Source of the DNA: CBDAUN01 sp965214615
Lineage (GTDB): Bacteria > Pseudomonadota > Gammaproteobacteria > Arenicellales > JAJDZL01
DNA length: 64,000 bases
Direction of reading: 5' to 3'
Assembly (NCBI GenBank): GCA_965214615.1
Contig: OZ243952.1
Location: 3,180,838 to 3,244,837, forward strand
Of the stretch, positions 9,004 through 16,610 are shown in pieces. Position numbers and translations under genes: made by a program. The stretch's first letter is position 1. Every line of letters starts with the position of its first letter. The notes below the pieces were generated by a model that saw only the letters and a list, made by a program, of their open reading frames with translations, searched no databases and had not been told where the DNA came from.

Positions 9004-9032
9004 TTGACTTGCGCAAGCAAAAAATATATGCT
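9004..9032 (+). promoter_or_regulatory. Sigma-70-type promoter with an embedded palindrome, in the 8845-9131 intergenic region
   Basis: TTGACT (9004-9009), 17 bases, then TATGCT (9027-9032) is a near-consensus promoter. An A/T-rich tract just upstream (8988-9003) resembles an UP element. A perfect 10-base palindrome, CTTGCGCAAG (9008-9017), overlaps the -35 edge and spacer and could bind a dimeric regulator. It would drive the cupredoxin gene with a leader of about 90 bases. Nothing else is recognised in the 287-base gap. Confidence 0.6.
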
Positions 9033-9131
9033 TGATTCAAATCGGTACAGACGGCACGAAGTTGCAGCGCATGCGAACAGGTGAAACCGTCCGGCACCGG
9101 CAAAGACAAACAGACTGTAAGGGAGGCAAAA

Positions 9132-9842
9132 ATGCGTTTGGTAAGTTTGGTTTTCGGCTTTATTTTGGCCATTCCTCTTTCTTTCAATGCCTATGCGGCC
9201 AAATATCAGGAAGGCGAAGTCGCCGGCGGCGGCACGATTCAGGGCGTTGTCAAGTACAACGGCCCGGTCAAGACCAGAACTGTTCTGCCAACCAAGGACA
9301 AGGATGTATGCGGCTCTCCTAGAAAGGAGGCTCTGATCACCGTTGGCGATGGCGGCGCAGTTAAGGACAGCGTCGTATTCGTCGAAGGCATTGCAAGCGG
9401 CAAGGCGTGGGGCGATATGCCGCGTCCTGTGATTAACAATGTCGACTGCGTGTTCGAACCGCGGGTGCAGGTGGCAAAGCGCGGCAAGGCCGACATCCTC
9501 AATAGCGATCCCGTTCTGCACAACACTCATGGCTACTACGGCAAGCAAACCGCATTCAACGTGGCGCTGCCGATCAAGGATGCCAAGGTGACAAAGATTC
9601 TTCGCAAGACCGGAGAGCTCAAGGTCGATTGCGATGCCCACGGCTGGATGCTCGGATGGGTCTATGTCGTGGACAATCCCTACTACATGCAGACCGGCGC
9701 AGACGGCTCATTCACGATCTCCGACGTGCCAGCCGGAGACTACGAACTGAGCATCTGGCAGGAAATGCTCGGCGTAACCAAGGTTCCAGTGTCGGTCAAG
9801 GCCGGCGAGACCACTACGATGGAGGTGGAACTCGGCACCTAG
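9132..9842 (+). CDS. Periplasmic cupredoxin-like protein with C-terminal beta-sandwich domain
   Basis: The ATG at 9132 is preceded by a good ribosome site (GGGAGG) and starts a clear signal peptide ending FNAYA. The mature part has the ligand pattern of a type 1 copper site: His130 or His133 in LHNTHG, then Cys167, His170 and Met173 in DCDAHGWM. A carboxypeptidase-regulatory-like segment follows (GADGSFTISDVPAGDYELSI, about 190-210). It is often annotated as a methylamine-utilisation-like protein, but no mau genes are present. A paralogue is encoded at 19172-19912 minus. It probably carries electrons in the periplasm. A small GC-rich hairpin (9875-9890) lies just after the stop. Confidence 0.75.
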   Translation: MRLVSLVFGFILAIPLSFNAYAAKYQEGEVAGGGTIQGVVKYNGPVKTRTVLPTKDKDVCGSPRKEALITVGDGGAVKDSVVFVEGIASGKAWGDMPRPVINNVDCVFEPRVQVAKRGKADILNSDPVLHNTHGYYGKQTAFNVALPIKDAKVTKILRKTGELKVDCDAHGWMLGWVYVVDNPYYMQTGADGSFTISDVPAGDYELSIWQEMLGVTKVPVSVKAGETTTMEVELGT

Positions 9843-9953
9843 CATTTCGGCACAGCCGACTCTTGCACCTCCGGGGCGCTTTGCAGCGCCGCGGGGCGGG
9901 CAAATCAGAACAATAACGATATAGCAACACACCATCATAAGGAGGGCATAGCT

Positions 9954-11063
9954 ATGCAAGATAAGAAAGTTCACAGCGATCTCAGGGGCGGGCTGGATAT
10001 CACCCGGCGCACGTTTCTGCACAAGTCGCTATTGTCAGGAGGTGCCGTTGCCGCGGGCAGTGCGGTCGGAGTCTTTCAGACCCTGACTTCAATGAGCGTC
10101 GCAAACGCCGCAATGAGCGAGCCGTTCTCGTTCGCATGGGTATCAGATACGCATCTGTATCCGCGCGAATTGAACCAACGCTTCATTGACAAGGCGAGTC
10201 GCGCGTTCGCGGAAGTGCAGGCCATGGGGGACAAGCTCGACTTCATGATGTTTGGAGGCGACTTGGCACAGCTCGGCGATCCGGTTGAGATCGAACTGGG
10301 CGCAGAATTGCTGCAGGAAGTGACGATTCCGAAGCATTTCATCCCGGGCGAGCACGACTGGTATCTGGACATGGGTGAAAGCTGGAACAGCCATTTTGGC
10401 GAATCACCCTGGCAATTTGATCACAAAGGTGTGAAAATTATCGGTTTGGATACGGTCGGCAATGCGCCGGACTACTGGTCGGCAAGAGGCATGACAAACC
10501 ATGAGCGAATGGGCGCCATGTCCGCGCTGGACGGATCGCAGGCCGGACCTTGGTCCGGGCTCGGCTCGGCACAGCGTCAATGGCTGTCTGCCGCGCTTTC
10601 GGATGTCGCGTCCGATGCTCCCATCATCATTTTCAGCCACACGCCGCTGTGGGAGTGCTACGCACCATGGAATTTCTGGGTTCGCGACTGGCGCGAAGTG
10701 CATGAGATTCTAGCGCCGTACTCCAATGTCACCAACATCCATGGCCACGTGCATCAGCCGCTCTACAACGAGATCGGCGGAATGCGCAGCATTGGACAGC
10801 TGGCGACATCCTGGCCGTGGCCGTATGCTCCCGAAGGAGTGCCCGCCCTTACCCAGCCTATGCTGCGCGTAGACCCCGGCGATCACTTCGACGGAGTAGG
10901 ATGGAGCAAGCTGGCGATGGGCGACATGATGGACGTCGAGTACATGATGTGGCGCGAGCAAGTGTTTGCCGATCCCAATTCCCGGGTTGACTCGGGAACT
11001 GGCGACAATGTCAATCAGAGGCTTTCACCGCGTATCGCAGATCGCGGCTGGACTGGCGATTAA
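9954..11063 (+). CDS. Tat-exported metallophosphoesterase
   Basis: The N-terminus holds a twin-arginine motif, TRRTFLHKSL (Arg18-Arg19), then a hydrophobic segment, so a folded metal-bound enzyme is probably exported by Tat. Calcineurin-like motifs follow in order: VSDTHLY (Asp66, His68), GGDLAQ (Asp103), GEHD (132-135), SHTPLW and GHVH. The third motif is usually GNHD; here Asn, a metal ligand, is replaced by Glu. The substrate is unknown. It lies between the cupredoxin and a cytochrome gene, with a ribosome site AAGGAGGG before the ATG, so it probably belongs to the same periplasmic system. Confidence 0.85.
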   Translation: MQDKKVHSDLRGGLDITRRTFLHKSLLSGGAVAAGSAVGVFQTLTSMSVANAAMSEPFSFAWVSDTHLYPRELNQRFIDKASRAFAEVQAMGDKLDFMMFGGDLAQLGDPVEIELGAELLQEVTIPKHFIPGEHDWYLDMGESWNSHFGESPWQFDHKGVKIIGLDTVGNAPDYWSARGMTNHERMGAMSALDGSQAGPWSGLGSAQRQWLSAALSDVASDAPIIIFSHTPLWECYAPWNFWVRDWREVHEILAPYSNVTNIHGHVHQPLYNEIGGMRSIGQLATSWPWPYAPEGVPALTQPMLRVDPGDHFDGVGWSKLAMGDMMDVEYMMWREQVFADPNSRVDSGTGDNVNQRLSPRIADRGWTGD

Positions 11064-11083
11064 CCCTTAGAGAGGAAGTCACA

Positions 11084-11527
11084 ATGAAAAACACTAAACT
11101 GTTGACAGCCATTACGGCGCTGCTGTGTGTTTCGCTGGCGTTCGTCTTTATGGTGAATCGCGTATCCGCGCACAAAGTGGCACACGATGCCGAAACGTTG
11201 CAGGCCTTTGACGACGCCTTTATGGAGCAAGTCATCCTTGGTGATGATCTGTTTCACGGAGGCACCATGCCGGGAATTAATCTTTCCAATACAGGCATGG
11301 CGTGCGCAATGTGCCATCCATTCTCGTCGGACGTTCACCCGCATGAGTATCCAAAGTTCCAGGAGCAAATGAGCGAATTCGCAACTTTGCGTGACATGAT
11401 CAACTGGTGCATTGAGAAACCCAATGAGGGCGTGAAGATCGATCCCGACGGCGATGCGATGAAAGCGCTTGAAGCGTATATTTACTGGTCGAATCGCGGT
11501 TCAGTTCTTGATCCCGGCCGCCATTAG
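11084..11527 (+). CDS. Periplasmic monohaem c-type cytochrome
   Basis: The 147-residue protein has a signal peptide or N-terminal anchor (residues 7-29, ending RVSA) and one haem site, CAMCH. The sequence around it (GDDLFHGG before, SSDVHPHEYPKF after) resembles class I cytochromes of the SoxA/TsdA type, but no Sox partner genes are present. His-rich DVHPHEY after the haem site could supply the distal ligand. It follows the phosphoesterase by 20 bases, with a ribosome site AGAGAGGAAG. A terminator-like hairpin at 11593 closes this first transcription unit. Confidence 0.8.
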   Translation: MKNTKLLTAITALLCVSLAFVFMVNRVSAHKVAHDAETLQAFDDAFMEQVILGDDLFHGGTMPGINLSNTGMACAMCHPFSSDVHPHEYPKFQEQMSEFATLRDMINWCIEKPNEGVKIDPDGDAMKALEAYIYWSNRGSVLDPGRH

Positions 11528-11592
11528 CATTTGTTGCGAGGTACCACTGCAAGCCAGGGACGGCTTGCCTGCCTCGTAGCACTAGTTTCCAT

Positions 11593-11641
11593 AGGCGCTC
11601 GCTTGGCCGATATGGAACGGTCATCGGGCGCCTTTGTTTTT
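11593..11641 (+). terminator. Intrinsic terminator
   Basis: AGGCGCTCG (11593-11601) pairs with CGGGCGCCT (11625-11633) over nine positions, allowing one G-U pair. TTGTTTTT (11634-11641) follows at once. This is a classical rho-independent terminator ending the cupredoxin/phosphoesterase/cytochrome unit. A second hairpin, GCAAGCC (11549-11555) with GGCTTGC (11562-11568), lies between it and the stop codon. Confidence 0.7.
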
Positions 11642-11742
11642 GCATCCGTGCATGCATGCGAATCGATACTCCCTGTTTGCAGATACAGCCCATGCGAAGG
11701 CGCAGCCGGAAGTTCAGAACACAAAGTTCGGAGTAGAAATCA

Positions 11743-12657
11743 GTGAAAAAATTAGTTGTTACCGTATCCCTGGTCGTGATCGTCGGACTCACCGCAGTGG
11801 TGACGCTCACGTTGCAAACCGCCGGCGGAAAGGCGCGCGCGCCAGGTGAAATGACTTTCTTCGACTACCCTGCTACGACCGGGAATATCGAGCCGGTAAG
11901 TGACGGTATTCCGGTTACGCCGAAGCTGATCGAATACGGCGAGTGGGTATTTCGCGGACTGTGCATCGGCTGCCATGGCACCGCAGGGGATGGAAACGGC
12001 GCCGTGTGGGAACTCGGCGACGTCTATGCGCGCGAGCACAAGCTGCCGCGGCGCCCAAGGGATTTTACCGAAGCGGTCTTCAAGCTTCGCTCGACGCCAA
12101 GCGGATCGCTGCCGACCGACGCAGACCTTTTCCGCTCCATTTCGCGCGGCCTCGTGGTTGACCACGACATGCCGTCATTCAAATTTCTGCCCGAACGCGA
12201 CCGCTGGGCGGTGGTTGCCTATATCAAGACCTTTTCGGATCGCTGGGAAGAAGAGGCCGAGTGGCAGGAAGACCCGATTCCCGTGACAGACCCGCCGGCG
12301 CCGACCGCCGAGATGATTACCGCAGGAGCGGGGGTCTACGAACTGATGCAGTGCAAGGAGTGCCACGGCGCGACTGGAAAGGGCGACGGCCCTTCGGCGC
12401 CGGGACTTGAAGACGACAGCGGCCTGCCCATTGTCCCGCGGGACTTCAGCGATGCCGCTCAGTTTGTCGGCTCCAGTGACCCCAAGGGCGTGTATCAGAC
12501 ATTTACAACCGGATTCGACGGAACCCCGATGCCGTCGTTCGCCGACTTTCTTGACGAGCAGCAGCGCTGGCAGCTGGTGTGGTACGTCATTTCGCTACGC
12601 CCCAGCTTCGATCTCGAGCAATGGCGCGAAAAAATTCTGCAGTCTGAAGATTCGTGA
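11743..12657 (+). CDS. Dihaem c-type cytochrome
   Basis: The 304-residue protein starts at a GTG preceded by GGAG. It has an N-terminal hydrophobic helix (residues 3-24) and two haem domains. The first haem site is CIGCHG (near residue 76) with a downstream Met in DHDMPSFKF. The second is CKECHG with Met in GTPMPSFADF. The two halves look like a duplicated class I cytochrome c. It is likely membrane-anchored or periplasmic and could pass electrons to the CcoN/CcoO pair encoded downstream. The spacing to the next gene is 60 bases. Confidence 0.85.
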   Translation: MKKLVVTVSLVVIVGLTAVVTLTLQTAGGKARAPGEMTFFDYPATTGNIEPVSDGIPVTPKLIEYGEWVFRGLCIGCHGTAGDGNGAVWELGDVYAREHKLPRRPRDFTEAVFKLRSTPSGSLPTDADLFRSISRGLVVDHDMPSFKFLPERDRWAVVAYIKTFSDRWEEEAEWQEDPIPVTDPPAPTAEMITAGAGVYELMQCKECHGATGKGDGPSAPGLEDDSGLPIVPRDFSDAAQFVGSSDPKGVYQTFTTGFDGTPMPSFADFLDEQQRWQLVWYVISLRPSFDLEQWREKILQSEDS

Positions 12658-12717
12658 TTGCAAGGTGAGCTGTCCGCTTCAATATTCGGCCGAAATTGAT
12701 GACCAAGATATTTGCAA

Positions 12718-13146
12718 ATGATCAATTACTGGCTGATTCCTTCCGGGCTTGGGTTCGCGGTGCTGCTCGCATGGCTGGTCATCGCCGCCCTGCCGGGCGA
12801 CGATGCGCAGCTGCACACCGCGCCGCATGTGCTGCACGAGCAATTGCCGCAGCAGTCCAGCCTGGCCGAATTGGAGCGCGGACGCAGCTACTACGTGCAA
12901 ATCTGCCAGTCCTGCCACGGCGCATTCGGCGACGGGCGGGGCGAATGGAGCTACCGGATGGTGCCTCGTCCTTCGGACCTCTCATCTTCCGCTGTGCAGG
13001 CAAAATCCGACGAGCAATTGCAGCACATTATCCGAAACGGAATCCCCGGGACCGCGATGCGCGGCTGGGAATCGAGCCTCAACGCTGCGCAGCAGCGTCA
13101 AGTTGTGGCCTATATTCGATATCTGGCGCACGGCGCCAATTCATGA
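12718..13146 (+). CDS. Membrane-anchored monohaem cytochrome c
   Basis: The ATG at 12718 is preferred over a TTG two codons earlier. The protein has an N-terminal helix (INYWLIPSGLGFAVLLAWLV) and one haem site, CQSCHG, with the axial Met probably in GTAMRGWES. The overall pattern is a small class I cytochrome c with a membrane anchor. It is followed within five bases by the CcoN-like C-terminal protein gene, which suggests co-translation. Confidence 0.82.
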   Translation: MINYWLIPSGLGFAVLLAWLVIAALPGDDAQLHTAPHVLHEQLPQQSSLAELERGRSYYVQICQSCHGAFGDGRGEWSYRMVPRPSDLSSSAVQAKSDEQLQHIIRNGIPGTAMRGWESSLNAAQQRQVVAYIRYLAHGANS

Positions 13147-13150
13147 TCCG

Positions 13151-13744
13151 ATGAGCGAACTGACCGGAAATATTGCCCAGCCCGGCATCGAGGCGTCTAC
13201 GATGGCCAATGCCGAGCCGGCTGCTGCAACCGATACTGCAATCGTGCTTAGATTCCTGGTGCTGTCGGTGGCGCATCTTTTTGTCGGCACCGTGCAAGGC
13301 GTGGTGCAGACCTTTCCCGATGTCGCCCAGTGGATTCGCGAGGCCGGACCGGCCGGACACCTGATCGACCCGCTCGCGCATGCGCATATTAATCTTGTCG
13401 GGGGCGTGACGATGGCGATAATGGGCATCTTCTACTACCTGCTGCCAAGATTGCTCAAGCGCCCGGTTTTCAGCAGCGTCCTTTCGAATGCGTCGTTTTG
13501 GTTTTCGACACTCGGCGTATTGGGTTTTTTCAGCTCGCTGGTCTACCTCGGCATTGTCGAAGGCAACATGATTCACAGCGGCATGACATACGGCCAGGCT
13601 CTGGAAGCGGTCGGTCCGGTGCATCATCTGCTGATCGTGTCGACGGCTTTCGTAATGGGCTTCGGCTACTGGATTTTTATCGCCAACATACTACTGACCA
13701 TATTTAATCGGCAAGGAGGACAGCGACATGCACCGACTGCTTAA
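13151..13744 (+). CDS. Stand-alone protein resembling helices IX-XII of CcoN/NorB
   Basis: The 197-residue membrane protein has four to five hydrophobic segments. The segment from VAHLFVGTVQGVVQ through LAHAHINLVGGVTMAIMGIF to YYLLPRLLKRPVF aligns by eye with the C-terminal part of the CcoN-like protein encoded at 13975, which has NIQGAFQQ, then WIVAHAHLALLGF, then IYYGLPKLLKREL. His77 and His79 match the paired histidines that in C-family haem-copper oxidases ligate the two b-type haems. The protein lacks the Cu_B-ligand region, so it cannot be a complete oxidase. It may be a haem-binding accessory or second core subunit. Its 3' end overlaps the next gene by 17 bases. Confidence 0.7.
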   Translation: MSELTGNIAQPGIEASTMANAEPAAATDTAIVLRFLVLSVAHLFVGTVQGVVQTFPDVAQWIREAGPAGHLIDPLAHAHINLVGGVTMAIMGIFYYLLPRLLKRPVFSSVLSNASFWFSTLGVLGFFSSLVYLGIVEGNMIHSGMTYGQALEAVGPVHHLLIVSTAFVMGFGYWIFIANILLTIFNRQGGQRHAPTA

Positions 13745-13946
13745 TTTTTTGTATACCGGCTTCATTGTCGGAGTCGGACTCGGTACCGTATTTCAGCTGT
13801 GCCTGCTGCCATTGCTCGGAATGCGGGTTCACGAGGACTGGACCGGACTGCTGGTGTGGGGGTTCGTAATCTCGATCGGCACCGGTGTCGTTTCAGCGCT
13901 GAGTTTCTGGTTCATGAACAGTATGATGGTCAAGCAAGGCAAGTAG
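13728..13946 (+). CDS. Small two-helix membrane protein (72 aa)
   Basis: A strong ribosome site (AAGGAGGA) precedes the ATG. The protein has two hydrophobic segments (FLYTGFIVGVGLGTVF and LLVWGFVISIGTGVVSAL) and a short basic tail. It matches no family I recognise. Its position between the half-size CcoN-like gene and the full ccoN-like gene, with an overlap on one side and 28 bases on the other, suggests a small structural subunit of the oxidase complex. Confidence 0.65.
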   Translation: MHRLLNFLYTGFIVGVGLGTVFQLCLLPLLGMRVHEDWTGLLVWGFVISIGTGVVSALSFWFMNSMMVKQGK

Positions 13947-13974
13947 CTCACGTAGCTTTTAGCGGAGTAGCACA

Positions 13975-15387
13975 ATGGTTGTGGATTTTTTAACAAAGAA
14001 TGATTACGCGGAAGGAACAGCTGCAAAGCATTTTTTCTTTTCGTCGATCGTAATGCTGAACATTGGCGTCTTTCTCGCCTTGATCACATCGATGCGTCTG
14101 GCCTGGCCGGATGTGTTTCCCAACGACATCCCGTGGCTGCATTTCGGCCGGGTGCGTCCGGTGCACGTGCACTTTGTGATCTTCGGCTGGATATCGATGG
14201 CATTCGCAGGCGCCATGTGCTACATGTCGCCGGCGCTGTGCAAGACCAAGCTTTGGAGCGAAAAGCTCGGCGTATGGAATTGCTGGGCGTGGAATTTCGG
14301 CATGGCGGCGGTGTTTTTCACCCTCATCAACGGCATGACGTCGGGGCGCGAGTATCAGGACCTGATCTGGCCGCTGGATGTCTACGTTCTGCTTTTCATA
14401 TTTGCACCGCTGGCGCTCAACATCTGGATGACCATGCTGGACCGCCAGACGAAGGGACTGTATGTGACAATGTGGTTCTTCGGCGCATCGCTGCTGTTCA
14501 TCATTCTGAGCTATTTCATCGGCGCGCTGCCGGACCTGTTTCCGGTGACCGGACTGGCCGAAGCCTATATGACGTGGTGGCATGCACACAACATTCTCGG
14601 ATTGTGGATCACCCCGGTGTCTGCGGCGATCGCCTACTACATCATTCCGAAGATTTCCGGCAATACGCTTTACAGCCACAAGATCGGCCATCTTCACTTC
14701 TGGTCGATAGCGGCTTTCTACTCGACTCCGGGCGCCCATCACCTGATGGGAGCGCCGATTCCCGAATGGCTGAAGTCGTTCGCTTCGGTTTCCGGCGTCC
14801 TCATCATGATTCCCGCCTTGGCGTTTGTCGTGAACATGCTGATGACCATGAAGGACAAGTGGTGGATGTATACCAAGAGCATCCCATTGCAGTGGGCGCT
14901 GACCGGGGTGCTGTTTGCCATCCCGCTGAACATTCAGGGCGCGTTCCAGCAAACCCGCTCTCTGAACTGGTATATCCATGGAACGCACTGGATCGTGGCG
15001 CATGCGCATCTGGCGCTGCTGGGGTTTTCAAGCTTCATTGAAATCGGCGCGATCTACTATGGCTTGCCGAAGCTGCTGAAGCGCGAGCTGTACAGCCCGT
15101 TTCTTGCGCGGCTGCATTTTTGGATGATGGCGATCGGCTTTCTCGGATTCTGGGCGGTGCTCACTGCGGCCGGACTGGTGCAAGGCGCAGCCAAAGTGTA
15201 TGAGATTCCCTACATCCAGTCGGTGGTGGCCACGCATCCCTACATGGTCGGACGCGTCATCTTCGGCTCGCTGATTATTTTTGCACAGCCGATATTCCTG
15301 TACAACATGTACATGACAGCCCGATACGGCAAGAAGATTACAACGGAGCCTGCACGCGGCGCAGCGGCTGCGCACGCGGCCGGATAG
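13975..15387 (+). CDS. C-family (cbb3-like) haem-copper oxidase catalytic subunit I
   Basis: The 470-residue, roughly 12-helix protein has the core residues of CcoN. RPVHVHF (His64) matches the low-spin haem ligand in helix II. WWHAHN has the first Cu_B ligand at His205. AAFYSTPGAHH has the cross-link tyrosine at Tyr249 and Cu_B ligands His255 and His256. VAHAHL has the haem ligands His343 and His345. The Tyr and the lack of the NorB glutamate after the helix VI histidine favour oxygen reduction over NO reduction. Canonical CcoN has YGHN where this protein has HAHN. A ribosome site (GGAG) precedes ATG 13975. A CcoO-like gene follows 24 bases on. The unusual partners make its donor and substrate uncertain. 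Confidence 0.85.
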   Translation: MVVDFLTKNDYAEGTAAKHFFFSSIVMLNIGVFLALITSMRLAWPDVFPNDIPWLHFGRVRPVHVHFVIFGWISMAFAGAMCYMSPALCKTKLWSEKLGVWNCWAWNFGMAAVFFTLINGMTSGREYQDLIWPLDVYVLLFIFAPLALNIWMTMLDRQTKGLYVTMWFFGASLLFIILSYFIGALPDLFPVTGLAEAYMTWWHAHNILGLWITPVSAAIAYYIIPKISGNTLYSHKIGHLHFWSIAAFYSTPGAHHLMGAPIPEWLKSFASVSGVLIMIPALAFVVNMLMTMKDKWWMYTKSIPLQWALTGVLFAIPLNIQGAFQQTRSLNWYIHGTHWIVAHAHLALLGFSSFIEIGAIYYGLPKLLKRELYSPFLARLHFWMMAIGFLGFWAVLTAAGLVQGAAKVYEIPYIQSVVATHPYMVGRVIFGSLIIFAQPIFLYNMYMTARYGKKITTEPARGAAAAHAAG

Positions 15388-15411
15388 CCGGATTCAGCGG
15401 AGGATACGCAC

Positions 15412-15933
15412 ATGCCGAAATATGTAATTGGAGCAGTCCTGCTGGTACTGGTGATTTTTTCTTCGATTGCGATCACGATCATCGGCGGTTCAACCCATAT
15501 GAGCCAGATACAGCCGAACGAGTTTGCAAAGGAAAAAGCCGCCATGATGGGGCACAGCGCCTGGACTATTCACGATCCGTGGATGAAGGGCAACGATTCG
15601 CCGACGATGGCAGGAAAAGGCAAGAAGATTTTTATCCGCGAAGGATGCTGGTGGTGCCATACCCTGCTTCCGGAACAGACTCAGGACTGGACGTATTTCG
15701 GCGAACCTCCGAAGGCGCGCGATGTCCAGTGGGAGGCGCCCAGCCTGTTCGGGTCTGACCGCAAGGCTCCGGATCTGCTGCATATCGCCAGCCGAAATCG
15801 CGTCAAGGCGTGGCACTACGTGCATCACAGAGATCCGCGCGCAGTGACACCAGGCTCGATCATGCCGGCATTCGTGCATCTTACCGACGATGAGCTTGAT
15901 GCGATAATCGCTTTTCTAGACACCTTGAAGTAG
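15412..15933 (+). CDS. CcoO-like membrane-anchored cytochrome c subunit
   Basis: The protein is 173 residues, with an N-terminal helix and one haem site CWWCH in KKIFIREGCWWCHTLLPEQ. Canonical CcoO has the same order: REGC-x-x-CH, then LWGSKRTGPDL (here LFGSDRKAPDLLHIASR), then the NPR-x-x-x-P-x-S-x-MPA motif (here DPRAVTPGSIMPAF) with the axial Met. It is therefore the CcoO equivalent, transferring electrons to the CcoN-like subunit. The tail DDELDAIIAFLDTLK is as in other class I cytochromes. The ribosome site GGAGGA precedes the ATG. Confidence 0.85.
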   Translation: MPKYVIGAVLLVLVIFSSIAITIIGGSTHMSQIQPNEFAKEKAAMMGHSAWTIHDPWMKGNDSPTMAGKGKKIFIREGCWWCHTLLPEQTQDWTYFGEPPKARDVQWEAPSLFGSDRKAPDLLHIASRNRVKAWHYVHHRDPRAVTPGSIMPAFVHLTDDELDAIIAFLDTLK

Positions 15934-15966
15934 CCGTGCACGGCGCAATCATAAGGAGAGACAACC

Positions 15967-16347
15967 ATGGTCGATCGAAATGAATTAGAGGATAAGGGCG
16001 AAGTATTCGGTCGCTTCGGCGACGAGGACTATGACGGGATCAAGGAAGGCAACGGCAAGATTCCGTGGTGGCTTGTACTGATCGTCGGCGTCACTATTTT
16101 TCAGGCGTTTCTTTGGACAATGCCTTGGCCGGGATTCGGTCAGCGCTACGATTCGGTCACCACGACATTCGTCAGCGCGACCGGAATGCAGCCCTGGTGG
16201 GACTGGGGCTACTACATGGTGCTGTTCCAGATCATTATCGTAATGACTTCCATTTCCGGAATTATCTGGTACATCAATATTCAAAAGTGGAAAGAGCGCG
16301 ACGATCAGAAAAAGCAGGAACAGTCGCAGGAGGATGCACCGCATTAG
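15967..16347 (+). CDS. CcoP-N-like membrane protein without haem c domains
   Basis: The 126-residue protein has two hydrophobic segments (WWLVLIVGVTIFQAFLW and YYMVLFQIIIVMTSISGIIW) and a charged tail. The early segment YDGIKEGNGKIPWWLVLIVG resembles the N-terminus of CcoP (W-D-G-I-x-E-x-N-N-P-x-P-x-W-W), but no CxxCH follows. I read it as an oxidase subunit derived from, or analogous to, the CcoP membrane anchor. Its haem domains may be replaced by the separate cytochromes encoded just downstream. The ribosome site AAGGAGAG is good. Confidence 0.6.
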   Translation: MVDRNELEDKGEVFGRFGDEDYDGIKEGNGKIPWWLVLIVGVTIFQAFLWTMPWPGFGQRYDSVTTTFVSATGMQPWWDWGYYMVLFQIIIVMTSISGIIWYINIQKWKERDDQKKQEQSQEDAPH

Positions 16348-16368
16348 CGCATCGCCGAGCCGTTTTTC

Positions 16369-16575
16369 GTGCAATTCACAGACCAGATATCGGCACTGAT
16401 TTTCCTATTAATTCTGATCGGTGTCTTTGTCTATGTGATTATGTCCAAGTTCGTAATCGGACGGCTTTCCAGCTTGAAGACTGCTGAACGGATCATTCTC
16501 ATATTCGGTTTGCTGGGCATCGCCATGGTTGTCGTGTACGCAGCGGTTGAACTGCTGTTTCACGTTGTATTCTAA
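16369..16575 (+). CDS. Small two-helix membrane protein (68 aa)
   Basis: The start is a GTG. The protein is almost entirely two hydrophobic helices (ISALIFLLILIGVFVYVIM and IILIFGLLGIAMVVVYAAVE) joined by a basic loop SKFVIGRLSSLKTAE. No known family was recognised. It sits 21 bases after the CcoP-N-like gene and 35 before a cytochrome gene, all on one strand, so it probably belongs to the same complex. Confidence 0.6.
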   Translation: MQFTDQISALIFLLILIGVFVYVIMSKFVIGRLSSLKTAERIILIFGLLGIAMVVVYAAVELLFHVVF

Positions 16576-16610
16576 ATCCACTGCATTGCGAGCCGACCGC
16601 GGAAGGAATC

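Noticed and set aside
9032..9045. FNR-like site TTGAT-N4-ATCGG near the oxidase promoter
   Set aside because: The second half matches only three of five bases; not reported as an FNR site.
9132..9842. Methylamine utilisation gene
   Set aside because: No methylamine dehydrogenase or other mau genes are present; the cupredoxin reading fits the context better.
13990..15009. 339-codon minus-strand frame opposite the ccoN-like gene
   Set aside because: It is histidine- and arginine-rich, typical of the antisense of a membrane-protein gene; the plus strand has all catalytic motifs.
13975..15387. NorB (nitric oxide reductase) for the CcoN-like gene
   Set aside because: NorB has H-x-W-V-E-G in helix VI and lacks the helix VII tyrosine. 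This protein has HN-x-x-G and keeps Tyr249, so C-family oxygen reductase is favoured despite the NorQ/NorD genes.
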